Assembly (NCBI GenBank): GCA_964625865.1
Contig: CAZVEV010000157.1
Span: 1-13,323, forward strand
Length of the DNA: 13,323 nt
Origin: CAZVEV01 sp964625865
GTDB taxonomy: Bacteria; Planctomycetota; Phycisphaerae; SM23-33
Reading direction: 5' to 3'
The position numbers and the translations under genes are program-made. Numbering within the stretch: position 1 is the stretch's first letter; each line of letters starts with the position of its first letter. Below are positions 5,302-13,298 of the stretch, in pieces. A model generated the notes under the pieces. It made no database searches. It was given only the letters and a program-made list of their open reading frames with translations, and was not told the origin of the DNA.

Positions 5302-7779
5302 ATGCACAAGTTGCCTGTCGCCGTTTGTATAGTCCTCGCTGCTACCGTCGGTGTATCCGGCGCGCGGGCCGCCCTGCCTGACGCAGCGCCGCGGGGTGAA
5401 GTCGTTGCAGACTGGATCGCCCAGGACGGCGGTGCCGATGCCAAGCGGTGTTTCACCGCAACCCGCGGCGCGACGCTGGAAGAGGGCATGGTCGAGTTGG
5501 TACTCCGCGAGGTCGATAAGGACGCGGCCGCAGCCCTGCGGGGGGAGTTGACGCGTCTGCGGGACTCCGGCGCGGCGGGGCGAGATCGGCGATGGCGAGA
5601 CCTGTACGTCCGCGCCTGCGAGGCCCGGCGGGCCAGGAGGCTGGCGCCCCTGCTGGCCCACTGCAAGCGGATCGTTTTCACGAAGCACCACACATTTCCC
5701 AGCTCGAACGTCTTCTACACCGAGGGCCTGTCCGACGCGCAGAACCAGCGGAACTTCAAGCCCGACGCGGCCCTGTGCGTTCTCGAGATGGACGGGGTGT
5801 ACGGCAAGGTGCGGGGCCTGCTGGCCGACCGCGAGGGCGTGATCCGCGACCCGGACGTTTCGTACGACGGGAAGCGCATCCTCTTCGCGTGGAAGAAGTC
5901 GCGTCTCAAGGACGACTACCACCTCTACGAGATGCAGGTTGCCACGGGCAAGGCCCGGCGCCTGACCGGCGGGCTGGGCTTTGCGGACTATGAGCCGGCC
6001 TACCTGCCCAATGGGCAGATCGTCTTCAACTCGACGCGCTGCATCCAGACGGTCGACTGCAACTTCACGGAGGTCAGCAACCTCTACATGTGCGACGGCG
6101 ACGGGCGGTTCATGCGGCGGATCGGATTCGACCAGGTCCACACGACCTCGCCGGCGGTCACCGAGGACGGGCGGATCGTCTACACGCGGTGGGACTACAA
6201 CGACCGCGGACAGGTCTACCCCCAGCCGCTGTTCCAGATGAACATCGACGGGACGGCCCAGACCGAGTGCTACGGCAACAACTCGTGGTTCCCGACGACG
6301 ATTCAGTTTGCCCGCGGGATACCGGGGACGGGCAAGCTGCTGGCGATCCTGCCGGGCCACCACACGCGGCAGGCGGGCGAGTTGGCGATCATCGATCCGT
6401 CCAAGGGGCGCCAGGAGAACGCCGGCGTGCAACTGATTGCGCCGGTGCGCGAGACGAAGCCGATCCGCAAGGACGGGTACGGTCAGGCCGGCGACCTGTT
6501 CCAGTATCCCTACCCGATCACCGAGACGCAGTTCCTGGTGACGTACGCCCCGCAGGGCTGGGCCAGGCCGCTGTTCGGGATCTACTTCATGGACGTCGAC
6601 GGCAGGCGGGAACTGCTCGCCTGGGATGCCGCCGTCCCGTGCAATCAGCCCGTTCCGCTGCGGGCCAGGAAGCGCCCCAAGGTTCGCCCCAGCGTGGTCG
6701 ACTACCGCAAGACGACGGGTGTGTTCACCGTGCAGGACGTCTACGCCGGTCCGGGGCTGGCGGGCATTCGTCGCGGAGCGGCCAAGCGGATCCGCGTGGT
6801 GGCCCTTGAATTCCGCGCCGCGGGTATCGGTCGCAACCGCAACCAGGGCCCCGCGGGGCGCGCCACGGTCAGCTCCCCGATCGCCATCGACAACGGCTCA
6901 TGGGACGTCAAGCACGTGCTCGGGTCGACGACGATCGAGACCGACGGCTCGGCGTCCTTCATCGCCCCGGCCCGCAGGCCCCTCTACTTCCAGGTCCTCG
7001 ACGCAAGCGACCACGTGATCCAGACGATGCGGAGTTGGTCCACGCTGCAGCCGGGCGAGACGTTTGCTTGCGTGGGCTGTCACGAGGACAAGAACTATGC
7101 CCCGGCCCTCGGGACGGTCACCGTTGCGAGCAAACGCGGACCCCGGAAGCTCGATCCGTTCTATGGGCCGGCACGCGGGTTCAGTTTCGCACGCGAGATC
7201 CAGCCGATCCTCGACAAGCATTGCATCCGATGTCACAACCGAAAGGAAGTCGTCAAACCGTCGAAAGGCGGAAAACACCCGCCGTTCAGTCTCTCGAGCC
7301 AGCCCAACCGTGACGGGCGCGCCAAGCGGGTCTGGTCCGACGCGTACCTCGCGCTGACGAGACGGGGCAAGTCCTCGCCGCGGGTCAACTGGATCTCCCC
7401 CCAGTCGGCTCCGCCGATGCTCCCGCCCTACCACGCCGGGGCCGCCCGGAGCACGCTGATGTCCATGCTGGCCAAGGGGCACGTGCCGGCCTCGCCAGCC
7501 GAGACGCCCGCCAAGCCGAGGGTCAAGCTGTCGCGCGAGGAACTGGCGAAGATCGCCTGCTGGATCGACCTGCTCGTACCCTTCTGCGGCGACTACCGCG
7601 AGGCCAATACGTGGACCTCCGCCGAGCGGCAGAAGTACGACCACTTCGAGGCCAAGCGGAAGCGGATGGAGACCTTCGACCGTCGCAACATCGCCCAACT
7701 CCTCGCCGTCCAGGCCGACCGCCCCCCCACCGACCTGCCCCCCGTCCCGGCCTTCGTGCCCATAGACGCCCTGCGCTGA
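5302..7779 (+). CDS. HzsA-related secreted diheme c-type cytochrome with beta-propeller
   Basis: This 825-residue protein starts at the ATG at 5302 with GAGGA (5292-5296) five bases upstream. MHKLPVAVCIVLAATVGVSGARA is a Sec signal. CKRIVFTKHHTFPSSNVFY and NFKPDAALCVLEMDG are typical of proteins related to the hydrazine synthase alpha subunit. PD40/WD40-like propeller blades span about 175-345 (DPDVSYDGKRILFAW, YEPAYLPNGQIVFNST, TSPAVTEDGRIVYTRWDY). The first haem site is CVGCH (C590-H594), with a tyrosine five residues after the histidine (Y599). The second is CIRCH (C641-H645) within FAREIQPILDKHCIRCH, the common planctomycete cytochrome motif. H711 and H727 are candidate distal ligands. 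The length is close to that of true HzsA from anammox bacteria (about 800 residues), but no beta or gamma subunit genes are near, so hydrazine synthesis should not be assumed. It is more likely a periplasmic redox enzyme or electron carrier of unknown substrate. It ends one base before the convergent dehydrogenase gene. Confidence 0.9.
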   Translation: MHKLPVAVCIVLAATVGVSGARAALPDAAPRGEVVADWIAQDGGADAKRCFTATRGATLEEGMVELVLREVDKDAAAALRGELTRLRDSGAAGRDRRWRDLYVRACEARRARRLAPLLAHCKRIVFTKHHTFPSSNVFYTEGLSDAQNQRNFKPDAALCVLEMDGVYGKVRGLLADREGVIRDPDVSYDGKRILFAWKKSRLKDDYHLYEMQVATGKARRLTGGLGFADYEPAYLPNGQIVFNSTRCIQTVDCNFTEVSNLYMCDGDGRFMRRIGFDQVHTTSPAVTEDGRIVYTRWDYNDRGQVYPQPLFQMNIDGTAQTECYGNNSWFPTTIQFARGIPGTGKLLAILPGHHTRQAGELAIIDPSKGRQENAGVQLIAPVRETKPIRKDGYGQAGDLFQYPYPITETQFLVTYAPQGWARPLFGIYFMDVDGRRELLAWDAAVPCNQPVPLRARKRPKVRPSVVDYRKTTGVFTVQDVYAGPGLAGIRRGAAKRIRVVALEFRAAGIGRNRNQGPAGRATVSSPIAIDNGSWDVKHVLGSTTIETDGSASFIAPARRPLYFQVLDASDHVIQTMRSWSTLQPGETFACVGCHEDKNYAPALGTVTVASKRGPRKLDPFYGPARGFSFAREIQPILDKHCIRCHNRKEVVKPSKGGKHPPFSLSSQPNRDGRAKRVWSDAYLALTRRGKSSPRVNWISPQSAPPMLPPYHAGAARSTLMSMLAKGHVPASPAETPAKPRVKLSREELAKIACWIDLLVPFCGDYREANTWTSAERQKYDHFEAKRKRMETFDRRNIAQLLAVQADRPPTDLPPVPAFVPIDALR

Positions 7780-8961
7780 CTACTCGTCCTTGAACGGTCC
7801 GCAGGAGCGGTAGATTCCGCTGATGGTCTCGGCGTCGTAGCCGCTGACGCCCCAGAGATTCGCCAGGGCGAGCGTGCGCTCGGTGATCTTCTCGATGCCG
7901 GATTCCGGAATGCCCGCATCGGCGAACGAGGTGGTGCTCCCGATCTTCGTCAGCCAGGCCTTGAAGGCGACGATCCCCTCTTGCGCGGCCGCGTCATCGT
8001 CCTCGGTGGTGACGTCGAAGACGCCCCGGGCGAAGCACGCGATCCTGCGATTGCCCTGCCCCGCTGCATAGGTCATCCAGGCCGGCATCATGATCGACAG
8101 TCCGGCGCCGTGGGCGATGTCGTAGATCGCGCTGAGCGGGTGCTCGAGCATGTGATTGGGGAAGTAGAAATCGCCGATGCCCGCCGATGACAGGTCGTTG
8201 AAGGCCATCGTCGCCGCCCACATCAGCGTGGCGCGGCCCTGGTAGTCATTGGAGTTGGCGAGGCATTTCTCGGTCGCTTCCATAATGGACTTGCAGAGGC
8301 CCTCGACGTAGCGGTCCTGGATGGGCGACCACTCGTCAGTGTGCGTGAAGTAGCCCTCGAGCAGATGCGACATCGCGTCGGCGCCGGAGAATGCGGTGTA
8401 CGAGGCCGGAATCGTGTACGTGACGCTGGGGTCAAGGATGGAGACCTTGGGATACAGCGGGGCGTAGTTGCAGGTGCCGAGTTTGTCGAGGGTCTCCTCG
8501 TCGGTGAGCACCATTCCGCCGTTCATCTCGGACCCCGCGGCGGGGATTGTCACGGCGGTCAGCAACGGCAGGGCCGATTCCACCGTCGAGGTGAACCGGA
8601 AGAACTCCATGATGTCGGTGTCGGTGACGGCGCCGGCGGCAATGCTCTTGGACGTGTCGATAACGCTGCCGCCCCCGACGGCGACCACCGCGTCGACCTG
8701 CTGCTCCTTGGCCAGCGCCACGCCTTGCCTCGCATACGAGAACACGGGATTCGGCCTCACGCCGGGAAACTCGACGATCTCCAGGCCCGCCGCCTGCAGC
8801 GACGCGACGACCTTGTCGTAGGTCCCCGTGCGCTTGATGCTGCCCATGCCGTAGACCAGCAACACCTTCTTGCCGTACTCGGCCGCCTGCTCGCCGATCT
8901 GCGATATCGCCCCGTCGCCAAAGATGATCTTCGTCGGATTGTGGAAAACAAAGTCCTTCAT
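7780..8961 (-). CDS. Iron-containing alcohol dehydrogenase (YqhD/butanol dehydrogenase-like)
   Basis: The 393-residue cytosolic enzyme is full length for the family. AAAGGA (8971-8976) lies nine bases before the ATG. The N-terminal nucleotide-binding part has AVVAVGGGSVIDTSKSIA (about 92-109), the GGGSxxD motif, and PAAGSEMNGG. The metal ligands of the C-terminal part can be placed as D195 and H199 (SGADAMSH), H270 (PNHMLEH) and H284 (DIAHGAG), with the 14-residue spacing seen in FucO and YqhD. The fold reversibly reduces aldehydes to alcohols with NAD(P)H. The motif NHMLEHPLSAIYDIAHGAGL fits the butanol dehydrogenase/YqhD branch, many of which prefer NADPH. It is the last gene after the sugar importer on the same strand, 52 bp from the second permease. 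It may process a lactaldehyde-like or other short aldehyde from the imported sugar, which is inference. All key residues are present. Confidence 0.95.
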   Translation of the reverse strand: MKDFVFHNPTKIIFGDGAISQIGEQAAEYGKKVLLVYGMGSIKRTGTYDKVVASLQAAGLEIVEFPGVRPNPVFSYARQGVALAKEQQVDAVVAVGGGSVIDTSKSIAAGAVTDTDIMEFFRFTSTVESALPLLTAVTIPAAGSEMNGGMVLTDEETLDKLGTCNYAPLYPKVSILDPSVTYTIPASYTAFSGADAMSHLLEGYFTHTDEWSPIQDRYVEGLCKSIMEATEKCLANSNDYQGRATLMWAATMAFNDLSSAGIGDFYFPNHMLEHPLSAIYDIAHGAGLSIMMPAWMTYAAGQGNRRIACFARGVFDVTTEDDDAAAQEGIVAFKAWLTKIGSTTSFADAGIPESGIEKITERTLALANLWGVSGYDAETISGIYRSCGPFKDE

Positions 8962-9013
8962 CTGTACGCGTCCTTTATCTTGCCATCATGTCAGAATGGT
9001 CATTGTCGACTCG

Positions 9014-10009
9014 TTACGAATCCCGTGCTCTGGTTTGCATCTGGAGCAGTACCACCACGAGCAACAGCATGCCGGTGATCATTTCGTTGTACCAAGGCGG
9101 CAGGCTGATGCCAAACCTGATCCGGAGGTGGTTGATGAGATTCGGGATGATCCTGATAATCAGCACGCCGTAGATGGTGTGGCTGATCTTCCCGATGCCG
9201 CCCGTCAACTGCGTCCCGCCGACAACGACGGCGGCGATGGCGATCAGTTCCCACCCGGCCGCTGCGTTGGTGTCGACGGCCTTGAGTTTGAACGCCAACA
9301 GCAGGCCCGCCGCGCCGGCACATCCCCCGGAGATCATATAGACGAGCATCTTGGACCTGGCCACGTGCAGGCCCATCATTCGGGCGGCCTCTTCACTGCC
9401 TCCCACGGCGTAGACGCTTCGCCCGAAGCGCGTGTACTTCGAGACGAAGATCGCGGCGGCAAAGGCCACGATCAGGATAAGCGCGGGATAGGGTATCCAC
9501 AGGTCGTCCCCCCGGGCGACGTGCGAGAACCACTCGGGGATGTTCTCCACGCGGGCCGCCGCTCCGGACGTCGTGCGGTCACCGGCCAGCACGAACGCCA
9601 GGCCCCTGACGCCGAGCATCATGGCCAGTGTGGCGATAAACGGCGGGAGTTTGATCCACGTGATCAGCGCGCCGTTGACGGCGCCGACGGCGACGCCCGC
9701 GAGTATGGGAATCAACACGGCCGCCGGCCCGAGCCGCCCGACCAGCAGCACGGCCAGGATCGACGAGACAGCCGTTGTCGACCCCACCGAAAGGTCGATC
9801 CCGCCCGAGAGGATCACGAACGACATCCCGATCGCGAGCAGCCCGTACATGCTGACCTGGCGGAGGATGTTGGCGACATTGGTTGGCGTGCGAAAAGCGG
9901 GAAAAACGATCGTCGCGACCGCGCAGAGCACTACGAGCATCAGCAAGGGGCCTTGCGACCTGGCGATGCCTGTTACGCCTGTTCTGATTGACCCAATGTC
10001 GGTCTTCAT
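9014..10009 (-). CDS. Sugar ABC transporter permease, YjfF-like (RbsC family)
   Basis: This is a 331-residue inner-membrane protein with about eight to ten hydrophobic helices. The first is near residues 21-40 (GPLLMLVVLCAVATIVFPAF). The family's conserved loop GMSFVILSGGIDLSVGS is present, as are KLPPFIATLAMMLGVRGLAF, TRFGRSVYAVGGSEEAARMMG (coupling segment to the ATPase) and AIAAVVVGGTQLTGGIGK. Among known permeases it reads most like E. coli YjfF, the second permease of the galactofuranose importer; this is recall, not an alignment. The start lies 15 bases after the stop of the preceding permease, and I see no good ribosome site, so translation may be coupled. It should pair with the other permease as a heterodimer. 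Confidence 0.92.
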   Translation of the reverse strand: MKTDIGSIRTGVTGIARSQGPLLMLVVLCAVATIVFPAFRTPTNVANILRQVSMYGLLAIGMSFVILSGGIDLSVGSTTAVSSILAVLLVGRLGPAAVLIPILAGVAVGAVNGALITWIKLPPFIATLAMMLGVRGLAFVLAGDRTTSGAAARVENIPEWFSHVARGDDLWIPYPALILIVAFAAAIFVSKYTRFGRSVYAVGGSEEAARMMGLHVARSKMLVYMISGGCAGAAGLLLAFKLKAVDTNAAAGWELIAIAAVVVGGTQLTGGIGKISHTIYGVLIIRIIPNLINHLRIRFGISLPPWYNEMITGMLLLVVVLLQMQTRARDS

Positions 10010-10024
10010 CTCAATGCACGTGTC

Positions 10025-11005
10025 CTATCGGTCCGACCGCGCCCAGAGCACGGCGATGACCATGGCGGCCTTGCAGATCATCGCGTACTCGACCGCGATG
10101 TCGTTCATGTTGGCGATGACGGTGACCAGGGGCACGATAATGGCGCCCATGACCGTTCCCAGGACCCTTGCCCTGCCGCCGGCAAAGGACGTCCCGCCGA
10201 TGGCGACGGCGGCGATCGCGTCCAGTTCGATGAACTTGCCCAGCTTCTCGGCGTTCATCCCGCCGGCCTGGGCCGCTTCCATGATGCCCGCAATGCCGCA
10301 CAGAATACCGCACACCACATACACGCCCGCCGTGGTCAGCAGGATGTTGATACCCACCAGTCGCGCCGCCCGGGGATTGTCTCCAATCGCCTCGACGTGC
10401 TTGGCAAAGACGGTCTTCCTGACCGCAAAGAGCATCAGGGCGACCGCGACGGCCAGAATGACAATCTGGATACGAACCCCCGCGATCGTGTAAACGCCGA
10501 TCGCCTCGAAGGACGAGAAGGAGTAGTCGACCGACGGTCTGCCCAGAATGGTCTGGGCCAGGCCGCGGCCCGCAATCATGACGACCAGGGTCACGATGAT
10601 CGGCTGGATTCTGAACTTCGAGATCAGCGTACCGTTGAACAGGCCGCACAGTCCGCCGGCGAGGACGCCCGCGGCGACGGCTGAAACCAGGCCGACCTCC
10701 CCAACGTAGAGCCGGGCCGAGACCGCACCGGCGATCGCCATGATCGAACCGACCGAAATGTCGATCCCGCCGGAAGACATCACCAGGGTCATCCCCAGGG
10801 CCACCAGCATCACGGGGAACGCCTGGGTCAGGACATTGATCAGGGTGTTCATGGCAAGGAAGTTGGGCGTGAACCATGCGCTGACGCCGATCAGCAGGAT
10901 GAAGAACACCACGATGCCGTATCGCCTGACGGTCTGCGCCCAGGCGACGGGGTTCGGCAAGCCGCCCGCAACCGGACGCGGAGATCTCTCGGCGTTACTC
11001 GGCAT
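10025..11005 (-). CDS. Sugar ABC transporter permease, YtfT-like (RbsC family)
   Basis: This 326-residue inner-membrane protein starts at the ATG at 11005, where GAGGGGG (11012-11018) sits six bases upstream. A GTG at 11029 extends the frame by eight residues with no such site. Its start overlaps the last 11 bases of the ATPase gene, a sign of translational coupling. Motifs are GMTLVMSSGGIDISVGSIMAIAGA, FRIQPIIVTLVVMIAGRGLAQ, the coupling segment VEAIGDNPRAARLVG, and FIELDAIAAVAIGGTSFAGGR near the C-terminus. The AGRGLAQ and IELDAI blocks resemble E. coli YtfT from memory. It carries about nine or ten membrane helices and should form a heterodimer with the downstream permease. No defect is visible. 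Confidence 0.93.
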   Translation of the reverse strand: MPSNAERSPRPVAGGLPNPVAWAQTVRRYGIVVFFILLIGVSAWFTPNFLAMNTLINVLTQAFPVMLVALGMTLVMSSGGIDISVGSIMAIAGAVSARLYVGEVGLVSAVAAGVLAGGLCGLFNGTLISKFRIQPIIVTLVVMIAGRGLAQTILGRPSVDYSFSSFEAIGVYTIAGVRIQIVILAVAVALMLFAVRKTVFAKHVEAIGDNPRAARLVGINILLTTAGVYVVCGILCGIAGIMEAAQAGGMNAEKLGKFIELDAIAAVAIGGTSFAGGRARVLGTVMGAIIVPLVTVIANMNDIAVEYAMICKAAMVIAVLWARSDR

Positions 11006-12533
11006 GGGCGGCCCCCTCGAGCGCGTCACTGCCGTGGGCGATCATCTCCACGAGGCGATCTTCGGAGATCTCCGTGGCGATCAGTTGGCCGACCTTCCTG
11101 CCGTCGGACAGGACGACTATCCGGTCGCACGAGCGGACCAGTTCCTCCATCTCCGACGAGATCATCAGGACGGCCACCCCGTCTTGCGCCAGTTGGGCAA
11201 TGATGTTCTCGATCTCCGACTTGGCGCCGAGGTCGATTCCTCTCATCGGCTCGTCGAGGATCATCAGGATCGGTTTCTTGCACAGCCACCTGGCCAGAAG
11301 GACCTTCTGCTGGTTCCCGCCGCTGAGTTCCCGCATCCGCTGGTTGGGGCCGGTGACCTTGATGTTCAGCTTCTCGATGTATGTCCGGGCGATTGCGGCC
11401 TGGGCCTTGCGTGAGAGGACGCCCCCCGGAGCCAGATCGCCCAGCAGTCCGATGGTAATGTTCTCCATGACCGACATGTGCGGGAAGACGCCCTCGGCCT
11501 TGCGGTCTTCACTGCAGAAGCCTGCGCCCAGCCTGATCGCATCGCGCGGCGTCCTGAGATGCGCGGGCGCCGGGCCGATGGCGATCCGGCCTTCGTCCGG
11601 AGCGTGATCGCCAAACAGGACCTTGGCCAGTTCGGTCCGCCCCGACCCCAGGAGCCCCGCCACGCCCAGGACCTCGCCGGTTCGTATGTCAATGTCGATC
11701 TGCCGGGTCTTATGTCCCCTGGACAGCCCCCTCGCATCGAGCACCCGTTCACGGCCGTCGAGCCCTTCCGTGACGGCCTTGGTCTTGTGAAGCACGCTCG
11801 TCGCGTCGCGCCCGATCATCAGGGAGACCATCTTCAGCTTCGTCAGGTCTTCCATGGGATACGATCCGACGAGCAGGCCGTCTCGCAGGATCGTTGCCCT
11901 GTCGCAGATCTCGAACACCTCGTCCATCTTGTGGCTGATGAAGATCACCGACGTGCCCTGGGCCTTGACCCGGCGGATCACGTCGAACAGGAGCCGCACC
12001 TCGGTCTCGCTGAGTGACGAGGTGGGCTCGTCCATCACGAGGAGCTTGGCCTTGAAGGACAGTGCCCTGGCGATGGCGACCATCTGCTGAATGGCAACGC
12101 TCTGGGTATTCAGCGGCCTGGCGACGTCCACGCCCCGGACGCCCATGTCGGCCAGGATCGCTTCCGCGCGGTTCCTGACGGCCTGCCAGTCAATCAGTCC
12201 TCGCCGGGTCGGCTCCCTGCCGATGAAGATGTTCTCGCAGACGCTGAGGTAGGGAACGAGGTTCAGTTCCTGGTAGATCGTGCTGATCCCGGCATGCTGG
12301 GCCTGCGATGCATCGGCGGGTGAGATCGACTTGCCGTCGAAGACGATCGTTCCGGCGTCCTTGTGGTGAACGCCGGTCAGCACCTTGATCAGGGTGGACT
12401 TTCCCGCCCCGTTTTCGCCCATGAGAGCATGGACCTCGCCGCGTGCGACGGCCAGGTCGACGTTCTGCAGGGCCTTGACGCCCGGGAAGGCTTTGCAGAT
12501 GCCCGTCATTCTCAGCAGGTCGTTGTCGGCCAT
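10995..12533 (-). CDS. Sugar ABC transporter ATP-binding protein with two NBDs (RbsA/MglA/YtfR type)
   Basis: The 512-residue fused ATPase has the usual length for the carbohydrate-uptake CUT2 class. NBD1 has Walker A GENGAGKST (39-47, K45), a Q-loop at YQELNLVPYLSV, a degenerate signature (LNTQSVAIQQMVAIARA) and Walker B LLVMDEPTSSLSE (E169). NBD2 has a degenerate Walker A GLLGSGRTE (293-301, R299 in place of lysine), the family-typical SEDRKAEGVF, signature LSGGNQQK (403-410) and Walker B ILMILDEPMRGID (E428). This alternation of one weakened element per half is normal for CUT2 proteins, not damage. The ATG at 12533 gives the expected short N-terminus (MADNDLLRMTGICKAFPGVKAL), but no Shine-Dalgarno sequence is visible before it. 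It overlaps the YtfT-like permease and is separated from the binding protein by 164 bp holding a long inverted repeat. Confidence 0.96.
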   Translation of the reverse strand: MADNDLLRMTGICKAFPGVKALQNVDLAVARGEVHALMGENGAGKSTLIKVLTGVHHKDAGTIVFDGKSISPADASQAQHAGISTIYQELNLVPYLSVCENIFIGREPTRRGLIDWQAVRNRAEAILADMGVRGVDVARPLNTQSVAIQQMVAIARALSFKAKLLVMDEPTSSLSETEVRLLFDVIRRVKAQGTSVIFISHKMDEVFEICDRATILRDGLLVGSYPMEDLTKLKMVSLMIGRDATSVLHKTKAVTEGLDGRERVLDARGLSRGHKTRQIDIDIRTGEVLGVAGLLGSGRTELAKVLFGDHAPDEGRIAIGPAPAHLRTPRDAIRLGAGFCSEDRKAEGVFPHMSVMENITIGLLGDLAPGGVLSRKAQAAIARTYIEKLNIKVTGPNQRMRELSGGNQQKVLLARWLCKKPILMILDEPMRGIDLGAKSEIENIIAQLAQDGVAVLMISSEMEELVRSCDRIVVLSDGRKVGQLIATEISEDRLVEMIAHGSDALEGAAHAE

Positions 12534-12580
12534 GGCAGGTGAGAGGTCAGTGCTCTGTCCGGGCTACAGTGTCGAGTGCC

Positions 12581-12692
12581 GAGAGAGGAGAAAGTAGAGA
12601 GTAGACCGCAGGAGACGCCTCTGCTCTCAACACGGTCTGACGGGACTCGGGTATTCTTGTCGTTTGCTCTACGTTCACCTTTCTCCTCTCTC
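12581..12692 (-). repeat. 14-bp perfect inverted repeat in the gap between the binding-protein and ATPase genes
   Basis: GAGAGAGGAGAAAG (12581-12594) and CTTTCTCCTCTCTC (12679-12692) are exact reverse complements. A further block TAGAG/CTCTA (12595-12599 with 12667-12671) extends the stem after a 7-base bulge on one side. The loop is about 67 to 84 bases. In the minus-strand transcript the stem begins a few bases after the binding-protein stop and closes before the ATPase start. Similar intergenic hairpins in other ABC importer operons (malE-malF is the classic case) protect the upstream message, so the binding protein is made in excess. The arms are purine/pyrimidine-rich with no T-run after them, so an intrinsic terminator is unlikely. 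A mobile palindromic repeat is the main alternative. Confidence 0.55.
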
Positions 12693-12697
12693 CTGCT

Positions 12698-13279
12698 CTA
12701 GAATCCCTTGGACATGTGCTCGTCGACGTTGCTCTTGTCGATGATGATGTCCTCCACGCGAATATACGGCGGGACGGTCTCGCCTCTGGCGTGGGCTTCG
12801 AGGGCGTCGAAGACCTGGTCGGCATAGTACGGGGTGACCGAGACGATCGTGTGGTAGTACCCGTCCTTGACGGCCTTCAGACCGGCCTTGGTCCCGCCGT
12901 TACCCACGATGATGATCTCGCCCTTGGACGGGTCGCTGCCCATCTTCCTCTCGGCCCGACGCAGGGCGCCGATGGCGCCCATCGCCTCGGTGTCGAAGTG
13001 ACAGACCACCGCATCGAACTCGACGCCTGACTGGAGGATGTTCGCCATGGCCTTCATGGCAACGGTTCGATCGAAATTGCCCGGCTGCGACCGAACGATC
13101 TTCATGTTGTCGTACTTGTCGACGGCCTTGTTCAGACCCTTGCTCATGCCAATCGTGTTGCCACTGCCTGCCGTCCCGTGCAGCTCGATGATCCGGATTT
13201 CCGTCGTACCGGCGGGGAACGCATCGTGGACGGCCTGGCCCATCTGCTCGCCGATCCACTCAAAGTCGGAGGTAACCGT
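12698..13279 (-). CDS. Sugar ABC transporter substrate-binding protein, C-terminal part only (YtfQ/RbsB-like)
   Basis: About 194 codons remain of a protein normally near 310-330 residues. Coding character runs from the stop at 12698 back to about 13279: TSDFEWIGEQMGQAVHDAF, then IRIIELHGTAGSGNTIGMSKGLNKAV, SQPGNFDRTVAMKAMANIL, DAVVCHFDTEAMGAIGAL, IIIVGNGGTKAGLKAVKDG and HTIVSVTPYYADQVFDALEA. These blocks follow the order of Peripla_BP_4 sugar-binding proteins and best recall YtfQ. An in-frame TGA at 13280-13282 then cuts the frame, and the N-terminal lobe and signal peptide are absent; only 41 bases remain to the window edge. An internal ATG at 13243 could restart translation, but would give a useless half protein. 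Either the gene is broken by rearrangement, or the last bases contain an error. It should be the first gene of the importer operon and confer sugar specificity in the periplasm. Confidence 0.82.
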   Translation of the reverse strand, partial: TVTSDFEWIGEQMGQAVHDAFPAGTTEIRIIELHGTAGSGNTIGMSKGLNKAVDKYDNMKIVRSQPGNFDRTVAMKAMANILQSGVEFDAVVCHFDTEAMGAIGALRRAERKMGSDPSKGEIIIVGNGGTKAGLKAVKDGYYHTIVSVTPYYADQVFDALEAHARGETVPPYIRVEDIIIDKSNVDEHMSKGF

Positions 13280-13280
13280 T

Positions 13281-13298
13281 CAGGCCCATTCGGGCCTG
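13281..13298. repeat. 7-bp perfect palindrome at the break in the binding-protein gene
   Basis: CAGGCCC, loop ATTC, GGGCCTG forms an exact 7-bp hairpin that overlaps the in-frame stop of the binding-protein frame. It lies at the point where recognisable coding sequence ends. No T-run of terminator type follows on the plus strand (TGATGTTTCTCTGG), and it does not look like any known insertion-sequence end. Confidence 0.35.

Noticed and set aside
5218..6432. Minus-strand open frame across the start of the HzsA-like gene
   Set aside because: Composition is typical of a GC shadow (Arg/Val/Asp/Pro-rich), and it would overlap two well-supported plus-strand genes.
5302..7779. Evidence for anammox hydrazine synthesis
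   Set aside because: Only a HzsA-like protein is present. No HzsB or HzsC, hydrazine dehydrogenase or other anammox genes are in the window, and HzsA relatives occur in many planctomycetes that do not carry out anammox.
8870..9991. Plus-strand open frame opposite the second permease
   Set aside because: It is an Asp/Arg/His-rich shadow of hydrophobic minus-strand coding, with no motif of its own.
10995..12533. Arginine in place of the Walker A lysine in the second ATPase half as a sign of inactivation
   Set aside because: A degenerate second Walker A (GSGRTE) is normal in RbsA/MglA-type proteins.
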